Under the pieces are notes generated by a model. The model did no database searches and had not been told where the DNA came from. It was given only the letters and a program-made list of their open reading frames with translations. The position numbers and the translations under genes are program-made. A stretch of DNA of 64,000 bases from Candidatus Tumulicola sp. (GTDB lineage Bacteria > Vulcanimicrobiota > Vulcanimicrobiia > Vulcanimicrobiales > Vulcanimicrobiaceae). The stretch is from the NCBI GenBank assembly GCA_036490475.1, contig DASXDT010000002.1, positions 221,072-285,071 of the forward strand, in the 5' to 3' direction. Shown here in pieces: positions 7,746-16,328 of this stretch (within the stretch, counting starts at the first letter, position 1; every line of letters begins with the position of its first letter).

Positions 7746-9226
7746 CACGACAGATCGACCGGCAAACGGCCCTCCGGCAAGACGTTTGCGAAGAGCACGT
7801 CGGCGAGTCCGCCGATCGCCGCAGCGTCGTCCCCATAACACGCCACCACGTGTCGTGCGTGCGTAAAGAGCGGCACGTCGAACGGCTCGAGCGCCGATAC
7901 GACGAGCGCATCCGGGTAGCGCGCGACGATCGATCCGATGGCGTCGGCCTGGCGGTCGTACAGATGCGCGCGACGCGCGAGCACGATGGGACGGCGACCG
8001 GTACGCGCGAGCAGCGCAAACGCTCCGTCGAGCGCTCCGGGCTGCGGATCGATCGGCAACGCGACATACGCGAGTGCCGGCGCTTCCGCCGACAACGACG
8101 GACGGCGCACGTCGTCGGGAACCACGCCGTCGGCCGTCGTTCCCTCGAACGAGAGCACCGCACAAGTCAGCGGATCGGCGTGTGCCAGCCCACGCACGAG
8201 TGTAACGGCGCGGCGCGCGATTTCACGGCCGACACCAGGATGCGGCGGAAACTCGTGGACTGCTAATGCATCACTCGAGGTCGAGCGCACGCGCACGATC
8301 CGTTCGTACGCATCGCTCAGACGTTGGAGGGTCAGGCGTTCTTCTGCAACGGCCTGCACGATTGCATCGACGGCCGATTCGGCAGCGTCCCACGGCCGGC
8401 TTACGATCACTGCATCGGCACCGGCCAGCAACGCCGACACCGCCGCCTGCGACGAGTCGCCGGCGCCGGCCATCGTCAGACAATCGGTGATTGCGATACC
8501 GGTAAAGCCGAGTCCGCGCAGCACGCCGCCGGCGATCCTTTCGGACGCACTCGCGACGCGGTTTTCGTCCAGCGCTCGCACGACGACGTGCGCGAGCATG
8601 ATCGCCGGCGCTTCGGCGGCGACCCGTGCGAACGGAGCGAGATCGCGCCGCTGCAGCGTCTCGGCATCCGCCTCGACCACCGGCACCGTTTCGTGCGAAT
8701 CTTCGGTCGTGTCGCCGTGACCCGGAAAGTGTTTGTAGCACGGCACGATACCGCCGCGTTCCAAACCACGCGCGAAGGCGAATGCCAGCTCGCCGACGCG
8801 TGCCGGATCCGAGCCGAAAGATCGCGTGCCGATTGCCGTATTCCGCGCTTGCAACGCAAGATCGAGGACCGGTGCGAAATCCATCGTGCAGCCGGCCCGG
8901 CGCAGATCGAACGCCACTTGTTCGCCGGCTCGCACGGCAAGTTCGAGATCGCCCACCGCTCCGAGTGCCATCATCGACGGCATCGGCTCAACGCCGCGAC
9001 GCAATCGGACGACGCGTCCGCCTTCTTGATCGATCGCGATAACGGGAGGCGGCCCCGGCGCGCACCGCTCTCGAAGCCCGGCGGTCAACTGGTGCACGTC
9101 GTCGATCGACGGATCGTCGCGACCGAACAGCACGTATCCGCCAAACGACGGGACGCTCGAGCTTTCGACGATGCGATCGATTCCGGCGAAGACGACGCCG
9201 CGCGCGAGTTCCGCGATGCCGGTCAT
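7742..9226 (-). CDS. nagZ: Beta-N-acetylhexosaminidase, GH3 family (NagZ)
   Basis: 494 aa, longer than the single-domain proteobacterial enzyme: an N-terminal TIM barrel (to about residue 340) plus a C-terminal domain, as in Gram-positive NagZ. IDQEGGRVVRL (65-75), KHFPGHGDTTEDSH (165-178, containing the Asp176/His178 catalytic dyad of this clade) and ITDCLTM, with D248 as likely nucleophile. It removes non-reducing GlcNAc from GlcNAc-(anhydro)MurNAc-peptides. No signal peptide, so cytoplasmic. ATG at 9226 overlaps the stop of the ABC ATPase gene (ATGA). Confidence 0.95.
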   Translation of the reverse strand: MTGIAELARGVVFAGIDRIVESSSVPSFGGYVLFGRDDPSIDDVHQLTAGLRERCAPGPPPVIAIDQEGGRVVRLRRGVEPMPSMMALGAVGDLELAVRAGEQVAFDLRRAGCTMDFAPVLDLALQARNTAIGTRSFGSDPARVGELAFAFARGLERGGIVPCYKHFPGHGDTTEDSHETVPVVEADAETLQRRDLAPFARVAAEAPAIMLAHVVVRALDENRVASASERIAGGVLRGLGFTGIAITDCLTMAGAGDSSQAAVSALLAGADAVIVSRPWDAAESAVDAIVQAVAEERLTLQRLSDAYERIVRVRSTSSDALAVHEFPPHPGVGREIARRAVTLVRGLAHADPLTCAVLSFEGTTADGVVPDDVRRPSLSAEAPALAYVALPIDPQPGALDGAFALLARTGRRPIVLARRAHLYDRQADAIGSIVARYPDALVVSALEPFDVPLFTHARHVVACYGDDAAAIGGLADVLFANVLPEGRLPVDLSW

Positions 9227-10188
9227 GATATCGCGGCGCCGCTCGCGCGATCGTATCGCACGACAAAACGTTCCGGTAAGTCGACCTCTACCTCGTCGCC
9301 TGGAGCGGCGGACGACTCGGACGCAACACGCGCAGCGACGATTCCCCGCTGCGTTTGGACCGTCACGTATGCATCCGCTCCGGTGCGTTCGCGCCGTACG
9401 ACACGTCCGTGTAAGGCACCGCCCGCGCCCACCACCACGCGCTCCGGACGGATACCGACGATCGGCTCGCCGTCGAGCAAATTCATCGGCCGCGATCCGA
9501 TCGCGCGCGCCGCTGCGAGGCTGCGCGGCGCGTCGTACACGCGCTGCGGATCGCCCGAGTCCTCGATGCGCCCGTCGATCAGCACCGCCAGCGAATCCGC
9601 AACGGCTAACGCTTCCTCGTGATCGTGCGTCACGTAGATCAACGGTCCGGCGAAGCGCTGCCGGATACCGATGACTTCATCGCGCACCGAACGTCGCAAT
9701 ACCGGGTCCAAATGCGCGAGAGGTTCGTCCATCAGCAGAACGACGGGATCCGAAAGCAACGCGCGCGCCATTGAGACGCGCTGGCGTTCGCCGCCCGACA
9801 GTTCGCGCGGCTTGCGACGGCGCAGATGTCCGACGTGCAACGCTTCTGCAACGTCCGCCGTGTCGGTTTCGCTCTTTTTCGAATGCGAACCGAATCGAAG
9901 ATTCGCTTCGACCGTCATGTGCGCGAACAACGCATCTTCTTGAAAAACGACGGCGATGCGGCGACGCTGCGGCGGCACGCCTAGGAGGCTGCGTCCGTCG
10001 AGATTGATATCGCCGCTGCGAATCGACAGCAGGCCGGCGATCGCGCGTAGCAGCGTGGTCTTACCTGCTCCGGATGGTCCGACGATCGCTAAGGTGTGTC
10101 CCGACGGGACGGCGGCCGAGACGCGATCGAGCGCGGCCGGGCGGTTCGCGCCGTAACCGGCGACGACGTGGAGAATACCGAGGGACAC
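9223..10188 (-). CDS. ABC transporter ATP-binding protein, sugar-importer (MalK/UgpC) type
   Basis: 321 aa starting at GTG 10188, immediately after the previous gene's stop. Walker A GPSGAGKT (37-44), signature LSGGERQRVSMARAL (130-144), Walker B VVLLMDEP (149-156), H-loop YVTHDHEEA, and a C-terminal regulatory part with VGIRPERVVV typical of CUT1 sugar-importer ATPases. No permease or solute-binding gene lies in the operon. In other bacteria one such ATPase can serve several permeases encoded elsewhere, so it may energise import of muropeptides or amino sugars (inference from neighbours). Confidence 0.92.
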   Translation of the reverse strand: MSLGILHVVAGYGANRPAALDRVSAAVPSGHTLAIVGPSGAGKTTLLRAIAGLLSIRSGDINLDGRSLLGVPPQRRRIAVVFQEDALFAHMTVEANLRFGSHSKKSETDTADVAEALHVGHLRRRKPRELSGGERQRVSMARALLSDPVVLLMDEPLAHLDPVLRRSVRDEVIGIRQRFAGPLIYVTHDHEEALAVADSLAVLIDGRIEDSGDPQRVYDAPRSLAAARAIGSRPMNLLDGEPIVGIRPERVVVGAGGALHGRVVRRERTGADAYVTVQTQRGIVAARVASESSAAPGDEVEVDLPERFVVRYDRASGAAIS

Positions 10189-10476
10189 TCAGCCGACGAT
10201 CGAGGCGTACTCGCGCCTGGCCGACTCGTCACCGGCATGAATGCGTTGCACGGCGTCGCGAACGGCGGTTACCGCGGCGTCATCGGCCACCTTCCCAGCC
10301 AAGACGAGACGCACGGCCATGAGTGCTAAGTCGGGCGTTCGCTCGCCAAGCAGGCGTATGCCCTCTAAGAAGGGCGCAGCCGGGCCGGAGGGCGGCAGTT
10401 TTGCCAATTGTTCGACGACCGATGCCTTCGCCGGCCGGCCGTCGAGAAGATAGCCGTCGAGCAACTCGAAATCCAT
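10189..10476 (-). CDS. Hypothetical 95-aa helical protein, first gene of the muropeptide operon
   Basis: 95 aa, acidic and Ala/Leu-rich, predicted mostly helical (EQLAKLPPSG, LLGERTPDLALMAVRLVLAG, TAVRDAVQRIHAGDESARRE). I do not recognise a family. Its TGA is directly followed by the GTG of the ABC ATPase. ATG at 10476 is the only credible start and lies 3 bp from the divergent ATG at 10480, so its promoter must lie inside the neighbouring gene. Confidence 0.55.
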   Translation of the reverse strand: MDFELLDGYLLDGRPAKASVVEQLAKLPPSGPAAPFLEGIRLLGERTPDLALMAVRLVLAGKVADDAAVTAVRDAVQRIHAGDESARREYASIVG

Positions 10477-10479
10477 GCC

Positions 10480-11940
10480 ATGGGCTTCGTCGTCCGCGCT
10501 GCCGTGCTCTGCGTGCTGACTCTAGGAATCATTGCCGCCGCTCCATCGAGCGATCTCGGCCGGTTCCTCGATCGCATGCGCTCTGCGGCCGGTCCGGTGT
10601 GGAACGCACACTTCGTCTCGGTTTCGCGTTTGAACCTCGAAGGGCAAAGCACCGTCGTCGCCAGCGAAAGCCGCGGACTGGCGTTCGTATTGCGGCGGTG
10701 CAACGGCGAACTGTGTGCCGGGTCGTATTTCGACGGCGCGCACCTCTACGCGATCAACATCAACGATAGTGCCGTCCGCAGCGGCGACCCCGAGCCGTAC
10801 CTTCGATCGCTGCGATTGATCGCATCGCTCAGCTTTCTTTCGCCATCGTTCTCGTCGCAACAAAACGGCCGCATCGTGGATGGCGGGATGGCCGCCTATC
10901 GCGGGGTACGATATCGAACGTTTTACATTACCGATACGATCGCGATACCGCTGCGGTTATACGTCGACCCGCACGACGCACTGATTCGATACGCTCGCGA
11001 TCTGAACGGTGACGATACCTTCGAGTATCGCGACTACCGTCGAGCCGACGGATTCGACGTTCCCTATGAAGTGCTGCACAACGGCGTCGTGCTCGAACGC
11101 TACGACGACCGCACTGCCGTCGCGTCGGCATTCCACGCTCCGCACGGCTTGCTGCCGCGCTTCGCCGGATCGCCCGCACCGATCAAGACCGATCCCGCAC
11201 ACGTCACGCCGGTCGTCGACTGCACGGTTGCGGGCGTTCCGATTCACTGCTTGATCGATACGGGCAACTCGGGGATGTCGATCAGCACCGAACTAGCGGC
11301 ACGCCTCGGCGCCGACGTGTTGGGCACGTATAACGTACGCGGGTTGGGCGAGTATGCCACCCAGGTGGTGCGAGCCGGCCCGCTACAGGTCGGAAATGCG
11401 ACCTTTCCCGAGGCCTATTACGTCGTACTGAACGACATTTCGCGCTATGGCTACGACGTCGTTCTCGGGGCGGACTTCGTGGGATCCAGCGGCTTGACGA
11501 TCGACGCTCACGATCACACCGTGTCGCTTGGAAAGGCGGTTCCAGCCAACTCGATCTCGATACCGTTATCGTTCGAAAATTTCGTGCCGGTCGTGAACGT
11601 ACGCTTGGGCGACGTCGACGCCCGCCTAGCGGTCGACACCGGCGATGAGTCAAATATCAACTTGTCGTACGGCTTTTACACGTCGCATTCGACGCTGTTT
11701 TCGGTCACCGAACGCAAGCTCGTTAGTGGCATCGGCGGCGAGAGCGTCGAGCTCATGGGCAATATCCCGCAGGTCACGATCGGCGCGTATCAGACCGGGC
11801 GGCAAACGATCGGCACCACGCAGATGCTGCACGGCACGGCGCTCGGGCATCTAGGCGCGGCGTTCTTGCAGCAATTCACGGTGCAGTTTGATTACGACGC
11901 CGGCGAATTGCACTTGCTCCCGAATCCGCCGCCCGGCTAG
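10480..11940 (+). CDS. Secreted protein with two retropepsin-like aspartic protease domains
   Basis: 486 aa. ATG at 10480 gives a good signal peptide (GFVVRAAVLCVLTLGIIAAAP); the longer upstream frame has no such N-terminus. Residues about 25-230 form an unknown N-terminal domain. Two aspartyl-protease boxes follow: LIDTGNSGMS with DTG at 260-262, and AVDTGDESNI with DTG at 386-388; each is followed by a typical hydrophobic-Gly segment (VVLGADFVG; ALGHLGAAFL). In eukaryotic pepsins two such lobes make one active site; bacterial retropepsin-like proteins usually dimerise. Probably an extracytoplasmic protease; substrate unknown. Confidence 0.82.
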   Translation: MGFVVRAAVLCVLTLGIIAAAPSSDLGRFLDRMRSAAGPVWNAHFVSVSRLNLEGQSTVVASESRGLAFVLRRCNGELCAGSYFDGAHLYAININDSAVRSGDPEPYLRSLRLIASLSFLSPSFSSQQNGRIVDGGMAAYRGVRYRTFYITDTIAIPLRLYVDPHDALIRYARDLNGDDTFEYRDYRRADGFDVPYEVLHNGVVLERYDDRTAVASAFHAPHGLLPRFAGSPAPIKTDPAHVTPVVDCTVAGVPIHCLIDTGNSGMSISTELAARLGADVLGTYNVRGLGEYATQVVRAGPLQVGNATFPEAYYVVLNDISRYGYDVVLGADFVGSSGLTIDAHDHTVSLGKAVPANSISIPLSFENFVPVVNVRLGDVDARLAVDTGDESNINLSYGFYTSHSTLFSVTERKLVSGIGGESVELMGNIPQVTIGAYQTGRQTIGTTQMLHGTALGHLGAAFLQQFTVQFDYDAGELHLLPNPPPG

Positions 11941-11944
11941 CGAT

Positions 11945-12721
11945 CTAGGGGCCTCCGGTGCGTTCGACGATCCAATGGGCGATCGTCGCCTCCACAAAAG
12001 CGGCTCGGTCCCGGTGCGGCGTGTGCCCGCATTTTGCGAGGACGAGCGAGTCGGCGCCGCGATGGCGACGAACGATCGCGTCGACCTGGCGCAACGTTCC
12101 GTACTCGTCATCGCGCCCTTGCAGCAGGAGCATAGGGGCCGTTATCCGGTCGACCGCCGGTTCGATGTTCCAACTTGTGAACTCGGGCGAAAGCCAGACG
12201 TCGTTCCAACCGTAAAACGTGCTGTCGGCGTTGGAATGGTGGCGGCCGAGTCGGTCGCGCAGCGGTCCGTATTCGTATTGCGATCGAATCGCCGCGATAC
12301 TGCGAACCGAAGTTTGTTCAACGAAGACGTGCGGTGCCTCGAGAACCAGGCCGGCGACGCCGCGCGGATATTCCGCAGCATAGAGCAGCGCGATCGATGC
12401 GCCGTCGCTGTGGCCGATCAACACCGTCGACTCGATCCGTAACGCGTCGAGCAGCGCTGGTAAAGCCTGCAACGCCTCCTCGTGCATGTACTCCGGGCGG
12501 CGCGCTCGGTCGAGCACGGTTGAAAAGCCGTTGCCGTATCGAGAGTACATCAGCCCTGGGGACTTGGTGCGCGCGCAAACGTTCGACGGAAAGTCGCGCC
12601 ACGTGGAAATCGACCCGAGGCCCTCGTGGAGAAATACGAGCGTTGGCTTAGAACGATCGCCGTTTATGAGCGCGTATTCGAGGTCGACGCCGCCGATGCT
12701 CGCCGTCGAACGGGGTAGCAT
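11945..12721 (-). CDS. Alpha/beta hydrolase
   Basis: 258 aa. ATG at 12721 gives the natural start (LPRSTASIGGVDLEYALING), 5 nt after the stop of the upstream glycosidase; a long upstream in-frame extension is shadow of that gene. Fold motifs: LVFLHEGLGS (oxyanion region), nucleophile elbow GHSDGAS (S105), acid in GRDDEYG (D205 region) and H233 in CGHTPH. No signal peptide. The substrate cannot be told from sequence; esterase or MhpC-like hydrolase are both possible. Confidence 0.85.
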   Translation of the reverse strand: MLPRSTASIGGVDLEYALINGDRSKPTLVFLHEGLGSISTWRDFPSNVCARTKSPGLMYSRYGNGFSTVLDRARRPEYMHEEALQALPALLDALRIESTVLIGHSDGASIALLYAAEYPRGVAGLVLEAPHVFVEQTSVRSIAAIRSQYEYGPLRDRLGRHHSNADSTFYGWNDVWLSPEFTSWNIEPAVDRITAPMLLLQGRDDEYGTLRQVDAIVRRHRGADSLVLAKCGHTPHRDRAAFVEATIAHWIVERTGGP

Positions 12722-12726
12722 CGCGG

Positions 12727-14238
12727 TTATTTCGTGCGGACCGCCATCATGCTCCAGGCCGGAAGCGTGATCGTAAAACTCCCATTCCATGCTGCGAGCA
12801 CCTTGGTTACCGGCTTTTTCCACACGTTCTTCTTCGACGCGTCGTACAGCGCTTTGTCGTACAACACCGTCGTGCCACCGGATCCGGAACTCACACCGTC
12901 GATCGACACCGGAACTTGAATCGAGGATCCTTTGTCGAGATTGAAGAGCATGAGAGCATATCCGCCGTCGTAGGTGGAGGCAAAGGCGCGCACGTGCGGA
13001 GCCGACGCGATCTTCACTCCGAGCATCCGTTCGCCGTTGCGAATGAAGTTGGAAGCGACTTGGAACGCGCGCGCGGTCGGAAGCACGGTCCCGCGTGGAA
13101 CGTCCGTGCCGGAGCAACCCTCTTGCACGGTGCCGTCCGAAAAGAGCATGTAACCGCCGAAATCTTGCCATCCATACAGGCTCGAATCGAAGTCGCCGCC
13201 GCCGCCTTCGGCATTGCAGCCGCCGTAACCAAGCCACCACGTCGCGCGGGCAACGCCGTTTTCGAGCAGCTCTCCAATAACCTGTCCGGCGTACAGCGCC
13301 TGCGTGATCGACATCGTCTGCTTGCCGGGCGTCCCGTACGTCGAGCCGATTTCACCCACGTAGATCGGCGTGTTAGCGCGGCCGGCGGCCTTTAGCTCGC
13401 TCTTCAAGGCGCCGAGGTATTTGTTAAGGCCGGGCGCCGCTTTTTCGATAAGAAATTGATCGTCGACCGTCGTCCCTTGCGGATAGTAGTGCAGCTCGAC
13501 GCAGTCGTACTTTGCATTTGCGAGTACCGTAGAATCCCAACCCGCCGTTTCGGGATCGACGTCGACGCAGACGTCGATCGGGGATTTCGATGCGGCCTTC
13601 ATTTGCGGATAGAAATCGCTCGCAACGTTCTGCGCGTACTGCGATGGATCGTGTGGCTGGGTGTGCAAATCGGTTTCCCACGAACCATATTGTTCGTTGC
13701 CTATCGACCACCACTTGATCCCAAGGTTCTTGGTGTTATTCGCGTACTTCACCCAGCCGGCCGCTTCGCTTGGATCGGCGCCGGCATCGCACGACGGATT
13801 CGAGCCGTAGTTGACGGTGATGGCAACGTCGAGATTCGCCCGGTTGACGATATCGTGCAAGAAGCTATCGAACGTCGTGTTCGGATTGACGTAACCGGAA
13901 TTGCACGATCCGCTCCCGAGCGAGTTCGTTTGCCAATGATAGATGTCCGACTCGGATCCGCCAGGCCAGCGCGTGGCCGTCATTCCGGCGGTCTTGAAGC
14001 CCGGCGCCAAGTTCGACTGTGTGACATCGTACCAGGTCGCCATATTGGCGCCCAAAACGAGCGACGACACGACCGCTCCACGATTCGATGGATCGACGGT
14101 TATCGCGGCCGATGCTTTCGACGTAAACTCAACGATCTGTGGCGTGACGGGTAGAGTGCCGTTCACCGCGGCAGTTTTTCCCGAACACGCTGCCAGGCCG
14201 GCGACCAACAGCACGGAAACCTTCGCAAGCATACGCAT
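12727..14238 (-). CDS. Lipoprotein glycoside hydrolase, clan GH-A (arabinofuranosidase-like)
   Basis: 503 aa from ATG at 14238. A type II signal with lipobox L-A-A-C18 points to an outer-membrane or periplasmic lipoprotein. WWSIGNEQYGSWE places a probable acid/base Glu at 182, and YVGEIGS places a probable nucleophile Glu at 296; the roughly 114-residue spacing fits clan GH-A. RWPGGSESDIYHW and LHYYP also resemble alpha-L-arabinofuranosidases (GH51-type) and related enzymes. A C-terminal beta domain (ALMLFNLDKG) follows the barrel. The exact GH family is uncertain. The alpha/beta hydrolase is the next gene in the same direction. Confidence 0.8.
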   Translation of the reverse strand: MRMLAKVSVLLVAGLAACSGKTAAVNGTLPVTPQIVEFTSKASAAITVDPSNRGAVVSSLVLGANMATWYDVTQSNLAPGFKTAGMTATRWPGGSESDIYHWQTNSLGSGSCNSGYVNPNTTFDSFLHDIVNRANLDVAITVNYGSNPSCDAGADPSEAAGWVKYANNTKNLGIKWWSIGNEQYGSWETDLHTQPHDPSQYAQNVASDFYPQMKAASKSPIDVCVDVDPETAGWDSTVLANAKYDCVELHYYPQGTTVDDQFLIEKAAPGLNKYLGALKSELKAAGRANTPIYVGEIGSTYGTPGKQTMSITQALYAGQVIGELLENGVARATWWLGYGGCNAEGGGGDFDSSLYGWQDFGGYMLFSDGTVQEGCSGTDVPRGTVLPTARAFQVASNFIRNGERMLGVKIASAPHVRAFASTYDGGYALMLFNLDKGSSIQVPVSIDGVSSGSGGTTVLYDKALYDASKKNVWKKPVTKVLAAWNGSFTITLPAWSMMAVRTK

Positions 14239-14321
14239 ATAGTTCTTATACCGCCCGCTCCTCAAATCGTCAATGTAACCAAGCGCTGGGCCGCGCTCAT
14301 GCTTTCTCGTCCAGGCTGCGA

Positions 14322-14327
14322 TATAAT
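14322..14327 (+). promoter_or_regulatory. Perfect TATAAT -10 element upstream of the Met/His-rich gene
   Basis: TATAAT lies 17 bp before the ATG at 14345, in the 106-bp divergent gap between the glycosidase lipoprotein and this gene. The expected -35 region (around 14299-14305) is only a weak match to TTGACA. If used, the 5' leader would be about 10 nt. Confidence 0.4.
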
Positions 14328-14344
14328 GCGGCACAGACGAACGT

Positions 14345-14935
14345 ATGAACTCTTGGCTCGTGTCATTAACGGTAGGCGCCCTCGCCGTGGCGGCGGGCGC
14401 CCCGACACGGCCGGTCGCAGACATCGCACAAGACGCTCCCGCTACGTACACCTTTCATATGGGAATCCAAATGGCGATGCGCCATTTTCCGTGGTTCCAT
14501 TTTCATATGGAAGGCACCGGCGACTATACGCGTGGCGACCGGTACGTCGTTCATCTGACCCAAACTCCGGCGCTGTTTTCAAAGATGCGCGACATCGATC
14601 TGTCGATGATCGACCCGGCAATGTGGCCGAAGCGATATCGATACGCACGTCAATCCGACACGAGCGGGACCACAGTCTATGCGTTGAGCGCACTCGACGA
14701 TCCGTCGATGCGCGGCGCCACGGTCGGCTTGGGACCGAATGGAAGCGCGCGCTGGGTCGACGCGCACTATTCCGACGGCATGCACGTGCACATGTCGCTC
14801 ACCAACGATAGCGTCGACGGTTACGTCTTGCCGGTCTCACTCACCGCGGACGTCGACTACCCGCACATGCCGATGTCGGCCAACGCGTCTTTTACGAACT
14901 ACATCTTTCCGACGGCCCCGCCACCGGCTCCCTAA
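14345..14935 (+). CDS. Secreted Met/His-rich protein of unknown function
   Basis: 196 aa with a short signal peptide (NSWLVSLTVGALAVAAGAP). The mature part is notably rich in Met and His: FHMGIQMAMRHFPWFHFHM, HYSDGMHVHMSL and DYPHMPMSAN. Its beta-strand-like spacing (GDRYVVHLTQTP, VSLTADVDYP) suggests a lipoprotein-sorting-like or metal-binding beta fold, but I recognise no family. Met/His clusters are common in periplasmic copper proteins, which makes metal binding a guess. It is convergent with zwf. Confidence 0.65.
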   Translation: MNSWLVSLTVGALAVAAGAPTRPVADIAQDAPATYTFHMGIQMAMRHFPWFHFHMEGTGDYTRGDRYVVHLTQTPALFSKMRDIDLSMIDPAMWPKRYRYARQSDTSGTTVYALSALDDPSMRGATVGLGPNGSARWVDAHYSDGMHVHMSLTNDSVDGYVLPVSLTADVDYPHMPMSANASFTNYIFPTAPPPAP

Positions 14936-14951
14936 TCGCTCGGCTACGCGG

Positions 14952-16328
14952 CTACGCTTCGCTCGACGTCACGACTGGGTCGTTCCATCCTCCGGGGGGC
15001 GCGAGCGACTGCTCGGCCTCGGGTCCCCAGGTACCGGGTTTATAGGCATTTACCGCCGTGGCGTCTCCCAGAATCGGGTCGACGATGCGCCACGCTTCTT
15101 CCACGTAGTCCTCGCGCGCGAACATCGTCTGATCGCCGATCATCGCGTCGCCTAAGACGCGCTCGTACGCATCTTCTTCTTCGGCGGTCGGACGGCGGCT
15201 GACCATCATCTCCATCGGGCGGGCCGCATCGTCGTGCTCCGATAACGCGGTGACGCCCATCGCGAACTGCACGTCCGGGCTCAAGCGCAACCGAACGTAG
15301 TTGTAGTCGGCCGCCACCGTAAAGATATGTGGCGCCTTGCGCAGCCGGATCAAAATTTCCAACGCCGTGACCGGAAGATTCTTGCCGGCGCGGATGTAGA
15401 ACGGCACGCCGCTCCAACGGAACGTGTTGACGAACAGCCGCACCGCGGCGAACGTCTCCGTCGTCGAGTTGTGAGCGACCCCCGGCTCGTGCTGGTAGCC
15501 GTCGAACTGGCCTCGGATCACATCTTCGGGACGCAGTGAGGGGACCGATTCCAGCACTTTGACTTTTTCGTTTCGCACCGACTCGCTGTCGGTTCGCGTC
15601 ATCGGCTCCATCGCAACGTTGCACAGCACTTGAAAGATATGGTTTTGAATGACGTCGCGGATCGTGCCGGTCGCGTCGTAGAACGCGCCGCGTCCCTGGA
15701 TGCCGAAGTCTTCGGCCATCGTGATCTGCACGCTCTCGACGAAGTCGCGGTTCCAGAACGACTCCAGCAACGGATTCGAGAAACGAAAAAAGAGCATGTT
15801 GCGAACGGGTCGCTTTTCGAGATAGTGATCGATCCGAAAGATCGAATTTTCGTCGAAATAGCGATGCAACACCAGGTTGAGTTGCTGAGCCGACGCTAGG
15901 TCGTGTCCGAACGGTTTTTCGACGATGACCCGAGCGCCGGTCGAACAACCAGCCTTGGCTAAGCCTTCGGCAACCGTCTCGAACATGGACGGTGGAATCG
16001 CGAGATAATGTGCCGGATGCACCGACGACCCGAGCTGGCGCTTCAGCTCGGCGAACGTTTCGGAGTCCCCGTAATCGCCGTCGACGTAACGCAGCAATGC
16101 GCACAGTTTGGCGAACGCATCGGGATTGACGCCGCCGTGCTCTTCGAGACTATCTTTAGCGCGCGCTTTGAGCTGGTCGAGGTTCCAGCCCGCCTTCGCG
16201 ACGCCGATGACCGGCACGTCGAGCTTGCCGCGCACGATCATCGCCTGCAGCGACGGAAAGATCTTCTTGTACGCGAGATCTCCCGTTGCGCCGAAGAAGA
16301 CCAGCGCGTCCGAATGTACTTGACTCAT
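14952..16328 (-). CDS. zwf: Glucose-6-phosphate 1-dehydrogenase
   Basis: 458 aa from ATG at 16328 (ATGA overlap with gnd). Oxidises glucose-6-phosphate to 6-phosphogluconolactone with NADP(+), the first step of the oxidative pentose phosphate pathway. Nucleotide loop [12 protein letters not shown] (11-22), EKPFGHD (137-143) and active-site RIDHYLEK (165-172) with the catalytic His in DHY. The usual text after RIDHYL is GK; here it is EK, keeping the Lys. The longer upstream frame is shadow of gnd. Last gene of pgi-gnd-zwf. Confidence 0.96.
   Translation of the reverse strand: MSQVHSDALVFFGATGDLAYKKIFPSLQAMIVRGKLDVPVIGVAKAGWNLDQLKARAKDSLEEHGGVNPDAFAKLCALLRYVDGDYGDSETFAELKRQLGSSVHPAHYLAIPPSMFETVAEGLAKAGCSTGARVIVEKPFGHDLASAQQLNLVLHRYFDENSIFRIDHYLEKRPVRNMLFFRFSNPLLESFWNRDFVESVQITMAEDFGIQGRGAFYDATGTIRDVIQNHIFQVLCNVAMEPMTRTDSESVRNEKVKVLESVPSLRPEDVIRGQFDGYQHEPGVAHNSTTETFAAVRLFVNTFRWSGVPFYIRAGKNLPVTALEILIRLRKAPHIFTVAADYNYVRLRLSPDVQFAMGVTALSEHDDAARPMEMMVSRRPTAEEEDAYERVLGDAMIGDQTMFAREDYVEEAWRIVDPILGDATAVNAYKPGTWGPEAEQSLAPPGGWNDPVVTSSEA

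Noticed and set aside
6709..8165. N-terminal extensions of AnmK (to 6894) and the beta-lactamase-fold hydrolase (to 8165)
   Set aside because: They are Arg-rich shadows of the upstream gene; the GTGA-overlap starts are consistent with the operon pattern.
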